Origin: Ectobacillus funiculus
GTDB taxonomy: Bacteria; Bacillota; Bacilli; Bacillales; Bacillaceae_G
Length of the DNA stretch: 64,000 nucleotides
NCBI RefSeq assembly: GCF_042429435.1
Contig: NZ_JBHMAF010000073.1
Reading direction: 5' to 3' (one strand)
Positions within the stretch are counted from its first letter, which is position 1. Every line of letters starts with the position of its first letter. Shown piece after piece: positions 48,662 to 57,950 of the stretch. A program made the translations under genes and the position numbers. The notes beneath the pieces are model-generated. The model did not search any database. It was given only the letters and a program-made list of their open reading frames with translations, and had not been told where the DNA came from.

Positions 48662-50101
48662 CTATCCCTCCGCTACAACAAGATTTGAAAGTTGGGCAGG
48701 AACCCAGTCGCGAACATCAACAAAGCGACCGCATACAGCAGCTCCGACAGCCATAGCTGGTGAAACTAGATGAGTTCTTCCCCCTCTTCCTTGCCGTCCT
48801 TCAAAATTACGATTTGATGTAGAAGCACAGCGTTGTCCAGAAGAGATAATGTCAGGATTCATCCCTAAACACATACTGCAGCCCGCTTCTCTCCATTCAA
48901 ATCCTGCTTCCTTAAAAATTACATCTAGACCTTCCTTTTCTGCCTGTGCTTTAACATTTCCTGATCCTGGTACAACCATGGCCCTTACATGTTTGGCTAC
49001 TTTTCTGCCTTTTGCCATGGAAGCAGCCTGACGTAAATCTTCTATACGTCCATTTGTGCAGGAGCCAATGAATACTACATCAACAGGAATGTCTGTCATT
49101 GGAGTTCCGGACTCCAATCCCATATAGTGCAGAGCCTTTTTAGCATTTTCTTGTTTTTCTGGGCCTGTGAAAGATTCAGGATCTGGAACAAGGTCGGTAA
49201 TGCCGGTGCCCATCCCCGGGCTGGTTCCCCATGTTACCTGTGGGATAAGATCGTCTGCATGAAATTCTACCCGTTTATCGTAAATAGCTCCTTCATCTGT
49301 AAAGATTTTTTTCCATTCAGCAACAAGGCTTTCAAATTTTTCTTCCTTTGGGGTATAAAGACGATTTTTTAAATATTGATAGGTTGTTTCATCAGGAGCA
49401 ATCATACCTGCCCTTGCCCCTGCTTCAATTGACATATTACATACAGTCATTCGCTCTTCCATAGATAGCTTCTTGATCGCATCACCCGTATACTCGATCA
49501 CATAGCCAGTTGCAAAATCGGTTCCGTACTTTGCGATAATGCCTAAAATTAAATCCTTTGCAGTGATTCCAGGCTTTAATTCTCCTGTTACGGCAACCTC
49601 TAAACTTTTTGGTTTTGTTTGTCGTAAGCACTGGGTAGCGAGTACATGCTCTACCTCGCTTGTTCCGATTCCAAAAGCTAAAGAACCAAAGGCCCCATGT
49701 GTTGAAGTATGGCTATCCCCGCATACAATTGTCATGCCTGGCTGTGTCAATCCGAGCTCCGGACCCATCACATGCACAATCCCTTGTTCTACGCTATCCA
49801 AGTCGTATAACTTAATCCCATGATTTTTACAGTTTCTGATGAGAGCTTCAATTTGCTCCTTTGAAACAGGGTTTTCTATGTTCCAGCGATCCGGTGAGGT
49901 AGGAATTACATGATCCATCGTCGCATAGGTTAGATCAGGTCTTCTCACGGCTTTGTTGGCCAGCTCTAAGCCCTCAAATGCTTGAGCTGAGGTTACTTCA
50001 TGGATTAAATGCAGGTCTATATAAAGGATGCTTGGTTCATTTGCCTCGCTATAAACCTCATGATTTTCCCATATCTTATCAAGCATTGTTTTCTTTTTCA
50101 T
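48662..50101 (-). CDS. leuC: 3-isopropylmalate dehydratase large subunit (LeuC-type)
   Basis: A 479-residue aconitase-superfamily subunit binding a 4Fe-4S cluster. MLDKIWENHEVYSEANEPSI, LLYIDLHLIHE-like ILYIDLHLIHEVTSAQAFEG, VCGDSHTSTHGAFGSLAFGI, FIGSCTNGRIEDL (first cluster Cys) and EAGCSMCLGMNPD (second and third Cys) are all present. The ATG at 50101 follows AGGTGG and overlaps the TGA of the upstream 54-codon ORF (ATGA). The frame to 50209 has no ribosome binding site and would run in another frame through that ORF. It pairs with leuD. Confidence 0.93.
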   Translation of the reverse strand: MKKKTMLDKIWENHEVYSEANEPSILYIDLHLIHEVTSAQAFEGLELANKAVRRPDLTYATMDHVIPTSPDRWNIENPVSKEQIEALIRNCKNHGIKLYDLDSVEQGIVHVMGPELGLTQPGMTIVCGDSHTSTHGAFGSLAFGIGTSEVEHVLATQCLRQTKPKSLEVAVTGELKPGITAKDLILGIIAKYGTDFATGYVIEYTGDAIKKLSMEERMTVCNMSIEAGARAGMIAPDETTYQYLKNRLYTPKEEKFESLVAEWKKIFTDEGAIYDKRVEFHADDLIPQVTWGTSPGMGTGITDLVPDPESFTGPEKQENAKKALHYMGLESGTPMTDIPVDVVFIGSCTNGRIEDLRQAASMAKGRKVAKHVRAMVVPGSGNVKAQAEKEGLDVIFKEAGFEWREAGCSMCLGMNPDIISSGQRCASTSNRNFEGRQGRGGRTHLVSPAMAVGAAVCGRFVDVRDWVPAQLSNLVVAEG

Positions 50102-50262
50102 TGGACATCCACCTTTTGTTTGAAATTTCCTTCCTCTCTCCAAGGATTCAATGTTAAGGCTAAGTTTATATCGCTTGGTGCAACAATTCCCCCGCCTTCT
50201 TCCACACACTTTGCAGCTAATACAAGTTTTTCTTTAGCAGGTCCTAATAATTTGTTACTCAT
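50098..50262 (-). CDS. 54-residue ORF coupled to leuC
   Basis: ATG (50262) follows AAGGGAGGAG with ideal spacing and encodes MSNKLLGPAKEKLVLAAKCV, EEGGGIVAPSDINLALTLNP and WREEGNFKQKVDVQ. Its TGA overlaps the leuC ATG as ATGA, the classic coupling arrangement. The ribosome binding site is stronger than that of leuC itself, so leuC translation probably depends on it. The sequence is neutral and looks folded (helix, Gly turn, strand), unlike a Leu-rich attenuator peptide: it has 7 Leu in 54 residues, spread along the chain. I do not recognise the family. Confidence 0.75.
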   Translation of the reverse strand: MSNKLLGPAKEKLVLAAKCVEEGGGIVAPSDINLALTLNPWREEGNFKQKVDVQ

Positions 50263-50391
50263 TTGTACTCCTCCCTTGCGAACAGGAATAATTTTCTTGT
50301 ATTTACATAGTACACCTACAAAATACTATTTAAAATTAAGAAAATTAGTTAAAATCGATTATGATTCCTGATTAATAGGAGGAGAGATGCT

Positions 50392-51267
50392 ATGGACATT
50401 AAATGGCTTCAAACATTCGTAACCGCCGCAGAATATGAGAATTTCCGGAAAACATCCGAGATTTTATATATATCTCAACCAACTGTTACCCTGCATATTA
50501 AAAATCTAGAGTTATTATTAGAAACCTCCTTATTTGAGAAAAAAGGAAGAAACATCATCCTGACGGAAGCCGGTCAGGTTTTCTTACCTGATGCAAAAAA
50601 AATGATTGAAACATACGACTCTTCTCTAAAAAGAGTGGATAATTGGAAACAAGGATACGATAAAAAGCTAACGATTGCCATTGCACCGTTCATTGCCTCA
50701 TCCATCTTTCCAATGTTTTTGAAGAAGTTTTTTGAGGAAAATCCGCATATCGATGTCACAATTAATGTGGTGAAATCTCCGGATATTGGCCAGGAAGTAC
50801 ATCATGGAAAAGCAGATCTTGGCATCTCAAGGATGATCCCAAATCAAACGCAGCTGTCTTTTGAAAGTATTTGGGATGACCAAGTCATCCTAGTGGCCCC
50901 CAAAAACGAGCTGGAGACTGAATCCTTTAAGGAGGAAGACATATTTCAAAAATATAAATTAATTACGCATAATCATCCCGTGTACTGGGACGATTTATTG
51001 CCTAGAATAAGGGCACTTTATCCTAAGGTTAGGACAATGATGGTGACACAAGTGGAAATTACAAAGCAATTTATTATGGCAGGTCTTGGGATTTCTTTCT
51101 TGCCTAAACTATTTGTTCAAAAGGAATTACTGCAGGGAGATTTAATTTATATTCCTACCAAACAATTAGACCTTCCTACCTCACATATGTACTTCGTAAC
51201 AAAGAGAGAGAATAAAGAAGTCGTTGATTTCAAATTGGCACTTTTTAATTTCTTAAAGAATTATTAA
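50392..51267 (+). CDS. LysR-family regulator, CitR/CcpE-like
   Basis: A 291-residue LysR protein: MDIKWLQTFVTAAEYENFRK with ILYISQPTVTLHIKNLELLL, and an effector domain containing LITHNHPVYWDDLLPRIRAL and VTQVEITKQFIMAGLGISFL. The opening, the THNHP.YWDDLL block and the GLG.SFLP block match B. subtilis CitR and staphylococcal CcpE as I recall them; these sense citrate-related signals and control citrate synthase or aconitase genes. Its divergent position, 129 bp from the leuC-coupled ORF, predicts control of that aconitase-family operon. AGGAGGAG precedes the ATG. Confidence 0.9.
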   Translation: MDIKWLQTFVTAAEYENFRKTSEILYISQPTVTLHIKNLELLLETSLFEKKGRNIILTEAGQVFLPDAKKMIETYDSSLKRVDNWKQGYDKKLTIAIAPFIASSIFPMFLKKFFEENPHIDVTINVVKSPDIGQEVHHGKADLGISRMIPNQTQLSFESIWDDQVILVAPKNELETESFKEEDIFQKYKLITHNHPVYWDDLLPRIRALYPKVRTMMVTQVEITKQFIMAGLGISFLPKLFVQKELLQGDLIYIPTKQLDLPTSHMYFVTKRENKEVVDFKLALFNFLKNY

Positions 51268-51278
51268 TTCGGTAGAGA

Positions 51279-51379
51279 TAAAGAAGACAGAGACGTAGTT
51301 GCGCTTATACTATATTCCTAAAACTTCCGACTACGTCGAATTCGCTTCTAGCTGAAATTTTATGCTCTATTAAAGGGGA
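51279..51379 (+). repeat. Dispersed 134-bp repeat, copy 12 (left hairpin lost)
   Basis: GAAGACAGAGACGTAGTTGC, CTATATTCCTAAAACTTCC, CTACGTCGAATTCGC and GCTGAAATTTTATGC follow family order. It lies next to the glutamate synthase terminator. Confidence 0.88.
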
Positions 51380-51393
51380 ACAGATTGAAATAA

Positions 51394-51446
51394 AAGCAGA
51401 TATAGAAGTCCGAGAATCCCTGCAGGTTCTCGAACCTCTCTGCTTA
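51394..51446. terminator. Terminator downstream of gltD
   Basis: A two-part stem: AAGCAGA with TCTGCTT, and an inner CGAGAA with TTCTCG. It lies about 175 bp past the gltD stop; no nearer hairpin was seen. Confidence 0.65.
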
Positions 51447-51622
51447 TTCTTTGATTCTTTCCGTAGACATACAGCACTCCACCTGTGTAGAGTTGTACCA
51501 GCTAGTTGTAATCATTCACTACGCCGTTAAAGTTTCCAGCTGAAAATTTATTTTTTAGCAAAATGATGCTATCCCCGCATAACCCCTTAACACATCCTGT
51601 ATTTCTAAATTTGTGCAGTGCT

Positions 51623-53107
51623 CTAAGGTAAATTAGTCTCGCCCATTAAATACCGATCACATTCCCTAGCAGCCTCTCTGCCTTCGTTTATGGCCCAGAC
51701 AATCAAGCTTTGACCTCGACGCATATCACCAGCAGCAAAAATTCCTTCAATATTTGTTTTATACTTTCCATACTCAGCCTTTACATTCGAGTATTCATCT
51801 GTTTCGACGTTCATTTTTTGAAGGAAGTCTTGTTCTGGACCGCTAAACCCAATCGCTAGTAATACTAACTGAGCAGGCCAGACTTTTTCCGTCCCTGGAA
51901 TCTCTTTTCGAATGCGTTGGCCATTTTCATCGGTTATGGTTTCAACGTTAATAGTATGAATCTCCTTCACATGGCCATTTTCGTCTCCTACAAACTTTTT
52001 CGTCATCACGGCATAGGCCCGAGGATCTTTGCCGAACACAGCTGCCGCTTCCTTTTGACCGTATTCAACCCGATGAATGACTGGCCATTGCGGCCATGGA
52101 TTATCAGCAGCTCTCACTTCTCCTCTTTTTTCATAAATATCAAACTGCGTTAAGCTTTTGCATTTATGTCTGAGGGAAGTAGCCAAACAATCCACACCTG
52201 TATCCCCCCCGCCAATGACAACTACATCCTTATCCTTTGCTGATATATACTGACCATCTTCAAGATTTGAATCTAACAAGCTTTTTGTATTTGCATGAAG
52301 AAAATCCATAGCGTAATGGATCCCCTTTAGCTTCCTCCCTTCTACATTCACATCACGAGCTTTTGTTGCACCACCACAAAGAACAATCGCATCAAATTCT
52401 GATTGTAGCGAAGAAATGGGATAGTCCTTGCCTACTTCTGTATTTGTTATAAACGTAATTCCCTCTGCCTCAAGTAGCTTTACCCTTCTCTCGACAACAG
52501 AATAAGGAAGCTTCATTTCAGGTATCCCATACGTCAAAAGGCCCCCAACACGATCATGACGTTCGAAAACAGTAACATGGTGTCCTGCTTTATTAAGCTG
52601 TGCAGCACACGCTAAGCCTGCCGGACCAGAACCGACAACTGCCACCTTTTTATCAGTTCGGGTTTTCGGCGGTTCCGGCTGCACCCATCCGTTCTCAAAT
52701 CCTTTATTAATAATTTCTAACTCTATTGACCGGATTGCAACCGGAGGCTCATTAATTCCAAGTACGCAAGCTCCTTCGCACGGAGCCGGACAAGCCAAGC
52801 CTGTAAATTCAGGAAAGTTATTCATCTTATGTTCTCGTTTCAAAGCTTCTTCCCATTGTCCCTGAAAAACTAAATCATTCCACTCTGGTATTAAGTGATG
52901 GACGGGGCAACCAGAAGTCATCCCATTTATCATCGTACCTGTATGACAGGTTGGAATGCCGCAATCCATGCAACGGGCACCTTGTCGCTCTAATTCAGCT
53001 TCTTCAAGAGGTAAGGTATAAATGTCCCAATCATTCGTCCGTTTTGCAGGATCACGTTCAGACCTTGAGTGGCGCTCATAGTCCATAAACCCAGTTGGTT
53101 TTCCCAT
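51623..53107 (-). CDS. gltD: Glutamate synthase (NADPH) small subunit
   Basis: A 494-residue flavoprotein (GltB in B. subtilis naming). The N-terminal Fe-S part has ARCMDCGIPTCHTG and CPAPCEGACVLGINEP. The FAD site VAVVGSGPAGLACAAQLNKA and the NADPH site VVVIGGGDTGVDCLATSLRH follow, with GIFAAGDMRRGQSLIVWAI at the end. It passes electrons from NADPH to the large subunit for making glutamate from glutamine and 2-oxoglutarate. GGAGGG precedes the ATG and the gene starts 3 bp after gltB, giving tight coupling. Confidence 0.96.
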   Translation of the reverse strand: MGKPTGFMDYERHSRSERDPAKRTNDWDIYTLPLEEAELERQGARCMDCGIPTCHTGTMINGMTSGCPVHHLIPEWNDLVFQGQWEEALKREHKMNNFPEFTGLACPAPCEGACVLGINEPPVAIRSIELEIINKGFENGWVQPEPPKTRTDKKVAVVGSGPAGLACAAQLNKAGHHVTVFERHDRVGGLLTYGIPEMKLPYSVVERRVKLLEAEGITFITNTEVGKDYPISSLQSEFDAIVLCGGATKARDVNVEGRKLKGIHYAMDFLHANTKSLLDSNLEDGQYISAKDKDVVVIGGGDTGVDCLATSLRHKCKSLTQFDIYEKRGEVRAADNPWPQWPVIHRVEYGQKEAAAVFGKDPRAYAVMTKKFVGDENGHVKEIHTINVETITDENGQRIRKEIPGTEKVWPAQLVLLAIGFSGPEQDFLQKMNVETDEYSNVKAEYGKYKTNIEGIFAAGDMRRGQSLIVWAINEGREAARECDRYLMGETNLP

Positions 53108-53110
53108 CGT

Positions 53111-56100
53111 TCACCCTCCATCCTTCATCGAATTCACTGCTTTTTTGCTTTCTTCAAATGCAAGCAGTGCCGCTTTATGTTTGCTCAAGCCGCTTTCTTG
53201 TAAATACTTAATTCGCTCTTGCATCTCTAAATAGTCTTTCGGAATAACCCGTATGAACTTTCCTCTCATCTCTTCCCAGCTATCGAGCACTCTCTTTCCG
53301 TATGGACTATTCGTATAATGAACATGCTTTTGGATCAATTCATAGACAGCTTGGAGCTCTGCCTCATCTTGAATCTCATTTAGATACACTTGCTCCTGAT
53401 TGCATTTCACTGAAAAGGCATTTGAAGCATCCAATACATACGCAACGCCGCCTGACATACCAGCTGCGAAGTTTTTCCCGGTTGCTCCTAATACAACAAC
53501 TGTTCCGCCTGTCATATATTCACAGCCATGATCACCAACGCCTTCTACTACAACATTAGCACCACTGTTTCTCACACAAAAACGTTCCCCTGCAATGCCA
53601 TTAATATAGGCTTCTCCTCCAGTGGCCCCGTAAAATGAAACGTTTCCGACAATAATATTTTGTTCTGGGATAAACGTGCTCTTTCGAGAAGGGTGAACGA
53701 TGATTTTCCCGCCTGACAAGCCTTTTCCGATAAAATCATTCGCATCTCCAATCAGCTTCATTGTTAAACCAGGCGGAATAAATGCGCCAAAGCTTTGCCC
53801 CGCAGAGCCTTTAAATGTGAGGCGAATCGTATCCTCAGGTAATCCCTTCGCACCATACCGTTTCGTAATTTCACTGCCTAGCATTGTCCCCGCAACGCGG
53901 TTAATATTCCGAATGGATAAAGTCGCCTCCACTCGCTCTTGATTTTCAAGGGCTTCTTTACATAATGGAATTAATTCTTGGCTGTCTAACGTTTTATCAA
54001 GCCCATGAACCTGTTCAACTGTTGCATACAGGCTAGTATTCTTAGGCACCTTCGGCTGATACAGAAGAGCTGATAAGTCAACTCCTTTTGCTTTCCAATG
54101 GTTAGTCGCCCTGTTCGTCTCTAAAACATCCGTCCTTCCAATCATCTCGTTTATTGTCCGAAATCCAAGCTCTGCCATCAGCTCTCTCACTTCCATCGCA
54201 ATAAACCGCATAAAGTTCACAACATGCTCAGGCTCACCAGTAAATTTCTTACGCAGCTCTGGGTTTTGTGTCGCCACACCTACCGGACATGTATCAAGGT
54301 GGCAAACGCGCATTAAGATACACCCTAATACAACTAACGGTGCAGTAGAAAAACCATATTCCTCTGCTCCAAGCAATGTGGCAATGACAACATCCCGGCC
54401 TGTCATCAATTTTCCATCTGTCTCCACGACGATTCGATCACGCAATCGATTTAAAAGCAAGGTTTGATGTGTTTCTGCTAACCCGATCTCCCACGGTAAT
54501 CCAGCATGCTTCAGACTTGTCCTTGGTGCAGCTCCAGTTCCTCCGTCATATCCACTGATCAGAACAAGATCTGCTCTCCCTTTCGCCACGCCGGCTGCAA
54601 TTGTTCCTACACCAACTTCTGATACGAGCTTGACACTCACTCTTGCAGAGGGATTTGCATTTTTTAAGTTATGAATTAATTCGGCTAAATCTTCAATGGA
54701 ATAGATATCATGGTGAGGCGGCGGTGAAATCAAACCTACACCTGGCGTAGATCCTCTTACCTCCGCAATCCAAGGATATACTTTTTTTCCAGGAAGGTGC
54801 CCCCCTTCGCCTGGTTTAGCACCTTGAGCAACTTTAATTTGGATCTCATCGGCATTTACAAGATAATGGCTAGTCACTCCGAATCGTCCAGAAGCAACCT
54901 GCTTAATCGCACTCCGCCGCAATTGTCCATTTGGATCAGGTATAAATCGGCTAGGATCTTCTCCCCCTTCTCCAGAATTGCTTTTAGCCCCCATTTTGTT
55001 CATCGCAATCGCAAGTGCTTCATGGGCTTCACCACTTATTGAGCCATAAGACATTGCTCCCGTTTTAAATCGTTTACAAATGTCCTCAATGGACTCTACC
55101 TCATCCAAAGCGATTGCTTCTCGTTTTTTAAAGGACAGCATGCCGCGAATGGATTGAAGATTATGATCAGCATCTGTCAGCAATATTGAATACTCTTTAA
55201 AAAGCTTATAATTATTCGTCCGGCAAGCTTGCTGCAACAGATGAATGGTCCGAGGGTTGTATTGGTGGTCTTCCCCGTCATACCGCCACTGAAAATCATC
55301 GCCCGATTCTAAAGTCCTTTTCTCACCTCTTGCCGGATCAAATGCTCCTTGATGTCTTATCATCACTTCCTCGGCAATGAGATCCAACCCTATTCCGCCT
55401 ATTCGTGACGCTGTCCCAGTAAAATATGTATCGACCACATCCTGATCAATTCCAATCGCCTCAAAGATTTGTGCGCCACGATAGCTTTGAAAAGTTGAAA
55501 TCCCCATTTTCGATAAAACTTTAAGGATTCCATCAGTTGCCACTTTCCTATATACTTCAATCGCATCCTCGACCCTGATTTCGCGTATATCACCGATTTC
55601 GATCAATCCCTGCAGTGAATCAAATGCTAAATAAGGATGAATCGCTTCGGCCCCAAAGCCAAGCAATGCCGCGAAATGATGAACCTCTCTAGGTTCGGCG
55701 GAATCAATGACGATGCTTACTTTGGATCGTGTTCCGTTTCGAATAAGATGATGATGCAAGCCAGAAACAGCCAGGAGAGCCGGCAACGCGGCAGATTCAG
55801 TATTGACTCCGCGATCTGATAACACGAGTAAAGAAGCACCTTCATCAATGGCGCTATCGGCTTTTCTAAATAAGTCTCCTAAAATCTTTTCAAAATTAGG
55901 AGGGGCTGTTTCAACAGGAAATAGCATGGACAGCGTTTCACTCTCAAAGTCAGAACGGTAAAGCTTGTCCAGCTGGCTCTTCGTCAAAATAGGAGTTCCA
56001 AGCTGAATTTGTTTACAGCTCTCAGGCACAGGCTGAAGCAAGTTTCTTTCTGGACCGATTGTTGTGACAACCGAAGTAATCACCTTCTCTCGAATCGCAT

Positions 56101-57706
56101 CAATTGGCGGATTCGTTACTTGCGCAAAAAGCTGTTTGAAATAGTTATAAAGCAGCTGTGGTTTTTTAGATAACACCGCGAGAGGCGAATCGTATCCCAT
56201 AGAGCCAATCGGGTCCTTCTTGTCTGTTACCATAGGCTTCAATATTTTATTAAGCTCCTCGTTTGTATACCCAAATGCAAGCTGTTGTTTCACTCGTTCA
56301 TCCCTGTCAAAAACTTGTATATTGTCATTCGTTTCAGGCAGGTCATCAATATGAACTAAATGCTGCGCTAGCCAATCCTTATACGGCTGCTCAGACGCGA
56401 TTTGCTTTTTAATTTCTTCATCTGGAATAATTTCGCCCTTTTCTAGATCAACAAGGAGCATTTTTCCAGGGTGAAGTCTGTCTTTATATTCGATATCCTC
56501 AGCAAAAATATCCAAAGCACCTACTTCGGACCCTAAAACAATCATGCCATCTTTTGTTACATAATAACGGGCAGGCCGCAGCCCATTCCGGTCAAGGCAG
56601 GCCCCGATTTGTTTGCCGTCCGTAAATACAACAGCTGCTGGTCCATCCCACGGTTCCATTAAACAGCTATGAAATTCATAAAATGCTTTCTTTTCATCAT
56701 CCATTGTTACATCATTCACCCATGGCTCAGGAATCATCATCATTGCTGTATGAGCAAGCGAACGCCCGGAAAGATGCAGAAATTCAAAGCAGTTATCAAA
56801 CATTGAAGAATCACTGCCATCTGTATCAATAACTGGGAATAGCTGCTGAAAATCCTCATCATGAAATAAATCAGATTGGCACAGAGCCTCTCTCGCCTGC
56901 ATCCATTTCACGTTTCCTTTTATCGTATTAAATTCCCCATTATGGATTGTAAATCGATTCGGATGAGATCTTTCCCAGCTTGGAAAAGTATTTGTACTAA
57001 AGCGTGAATGAACAAGGGCTAACGCTGACTTAAAATCACGATGATTCAAATCAATATAAAAGGAATCTAGCTGCTCTGGAATTAACATCCCTTTATACAC
57101 AATGGTTCTTGATGATAAGCTGCAAATATACATCCCTTCCTGATGCTCACTATCCGTACGGGATACTTCATTTTCTAACCGCTTGCGAATGACATATAGT
57201 TTTCGTTCAAAATCATCTTGATCCTTAAGAGTTAGAGAAGGCGCTATAAACACTTGACGAATAAACGGCTTTGATTTTTTTGCCATGTCACCAACAAAGG
57301 AGTCATTTACCGGAACAGTCCTCCACCCTAGGAAGATCTGTTCCTCCTCGACAATCACACTCTCAATTTGTTTTTGGGTCCTTTTTCTAACCTCCGGGTC
57401 CTGTGGCAAAAAGACCATACCAATCCCGTATCCCCCTTCCCGAGGGAGTTGAATGCTTTCTTTATCACACTGCTTCTCAAAAAAAGAATGTGGAATTTGA
57501 GTCAGAATCCCTGCACCATCCCCAGTACTTATATCTGCAGATTGTCCGCCCCGATGTTCTAAATTACATAAAATCGTGATTGCATGCTCCACAATGTCAT
57601 GCGACTTCTTTCCGTTTATATTAGCAACCATTCCGATTCCACAAGCTTCATGTTCATATTCAGGATGATATAAACCTTGTGCATCCGGATACCCATGCTT
57701 TTTCAT
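53111..57706 (-). CDS. gltB: Glutamate synthase large subunit
   Basis: A 1531-residue enzyme (GltA in B. subtilis). The class II amidotransferase domain opens at the nucleophilic Cys of EACGIGMVANINGKKSHDIV, after a propeptide of about 21 residues that is normally removed. The central and FMN-binding synthase domains carry GAMSYGSISGEAHEALAIAM, VASGRFGVTSHYLVNADEIQ and ISGYDGGTGAAPRTSLKHAG, with the 3Fe-4S Cys in GCILMRVCHLDTCPVG. The C-terminal beta-helix has GEAYINGIAGERFCVRNSG. It releases ammonia from glutamine and reductively aminates 2-oxoglutarate. AAGAAGGGG precedes the ATG. No gltC regulator gene is adjacent. Confidence 0.97.
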   Translation of the reverse strand: MKKHGYPDAQGLYHPEYEHEACGIGMVANINGKKSHDIVEHAITILCNLEHRGGQSADISTGDGAGILTQIPHSFFEKQCDKESIQLPREGGYGIGMVFLPQDPEVRKRTQKQIESVIVEEEQIFLGWRTVPVNDSFVGDMAKKSKPFIRQVFIAPSLTLKDQDDFERKLYVIRKRLENEVSRTDSEHQEGMYICSLSSRTIVYKGMLIPEQLDSFYIDLNHRDFKSALALVHSRFSTNTFPSWERSHPNRFTIHNGEFNTIKGNVKWMQAREALCQSDLFHDEDFQQLFPVIDTDGSDSSMFDNCFEFLHLSGRSLAHTAMMMIPEPWVNDVTMDDEKKAFYEFHSCLMEPWDGPAAVVFTDGKQIGACLDRNGLRPARYYVTKDGMIVLGSEVGALDIFAEDIEYKDRLHPGKMLLVDLEKGEIIPDEEIKKQIASEQPYKDWLAQHLVHIDDLPETNDNIQVFDRDERVKQQLAFGYTNEELNKILKPMVTDKKDPIGSMGYDSPLAVLSKKPQLLYNYFKQLFAQVTNPPIDAIREKVITSVVTTIGPERNLLQPVPESCKQIQLGTPILTKSQLDKLYRSDFESETLSMLFPVETAPPNFEKILGDLFRKADSAIDEGASLLVLSDRGVNTESAALPALLAVSGLHHHLIRNGTRSKVSIVIDSAEPREVHHFAALLGFGAEAIHPYLAFDSLQGLIEIGDIREIRVEDAIEVYRKVATDGILKVLSKMGISTFQSYRGAQIFEAIGIDQDVVDTYFTGTASRIGGIGLDLIAEEVMIRHQGAFDPARGEKRTLESGDDFQWRYDGEDHQYNPRTIHLLQQACRTNNYKLFKEYSILLTDADHNLQSIRGMLSFKKREAIALDEVESIEDICKRFKTGAMSYGSISGEAHEALAIAMNKMGAKSNSGEGGEDPSRFIPDPNGQLRRSAIKQVASGRFGVTSHYLVNADEIQIKVAQGAKPGEGGHLPGKKVYPWIAEVRGSTPGVGLISPPPHHDIYSIEDLAELIHNLKNANPSARVSVKLVSEVGVGTIAAGVAKGRADLVLISGYDGGTGAAPRTSLKHAGLPWEIGLAETHQTLLLNRLRDRIVVETDGKLMTGRDVVIATLLGAEEYGFSTAPLVVLGCILMRVCHLDTCPVGVATQNPELRKKFTGEPEHVVNFMRFIAMEVRELMAELGFRTINEMIGRTDVLETNRATNHWKAKGVDLSALLYQPKVPKNTSLYATVEQVHGLDKTLDSQELIPLCKEALENQERVEATLSIRNINRVAGTMLGSEITKRYGAKGLPEDTIRLTFKGSAGQSFGAFIPPGLTMKLIGDANDFIGKGLSGGKIIVHPSRKSTFIPEQNIIVGNVSFYGATGGEAYINGIAGERFCVRNSGANVVVEGVGDHGCEYMTGGTVVVLGATGKNFAAGMSGGVAYVLDASNAFSVKCNQEQVYLNEIQDEAELQAVYELIQKHVHYTNSPYGKRVLDSWEEMRGKFIRVIPKDYLEMQERIKYLQESGLSKHKAALLAFEESKKAVNSMKDGG

Positions 57707-57950
57707 GCCAGCACCCCTTCTTAAAAAATTAGGCCTATTTCATGATGAAGCAGTACCATTGAATACAACTGCTCCTATACCAATCATGTACTCCCATCAA
57801 CACTGAAGTCATGGTATTAATGTTATTGTCCTTCACATGAAAATAGTGTACACATTCCAATTCCATTTAATTCTAATCTCTCCATTAATTACGAAAGCCA
57901 GATGTATTCTTATTACATCCGAAATTCTACCCTAATAAGGAATATAGAAA
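57707..57950. other. gltB upstream region
   Basis: About 240 bp between gltB and the next hairpin. It should hold the gltBD promoter, but I could not pick a convincing -35/-10 pair or a GltC/TnrA site by eye. No coding frame. Confidence 0.4.

Noticed and set aside
36164..51267. Complete itaconate or 2-methylcitrate degradation cluster
   Set aside because: PrpF, LeuCD and transporters are present, but no methylcitrate synthase, methylcitrate dehydratase, methylisocitrate lyase, CoA transferase or citramalyl-CoA lyase gene is seen.
51503..51555. A sixteenth, very degenerate repeat copy
   Set aside because: CACTACGCCGTTAAAGTTTC and CCAGCTGAAAATTTAT recall the right half, but too many positions differ to be sure.
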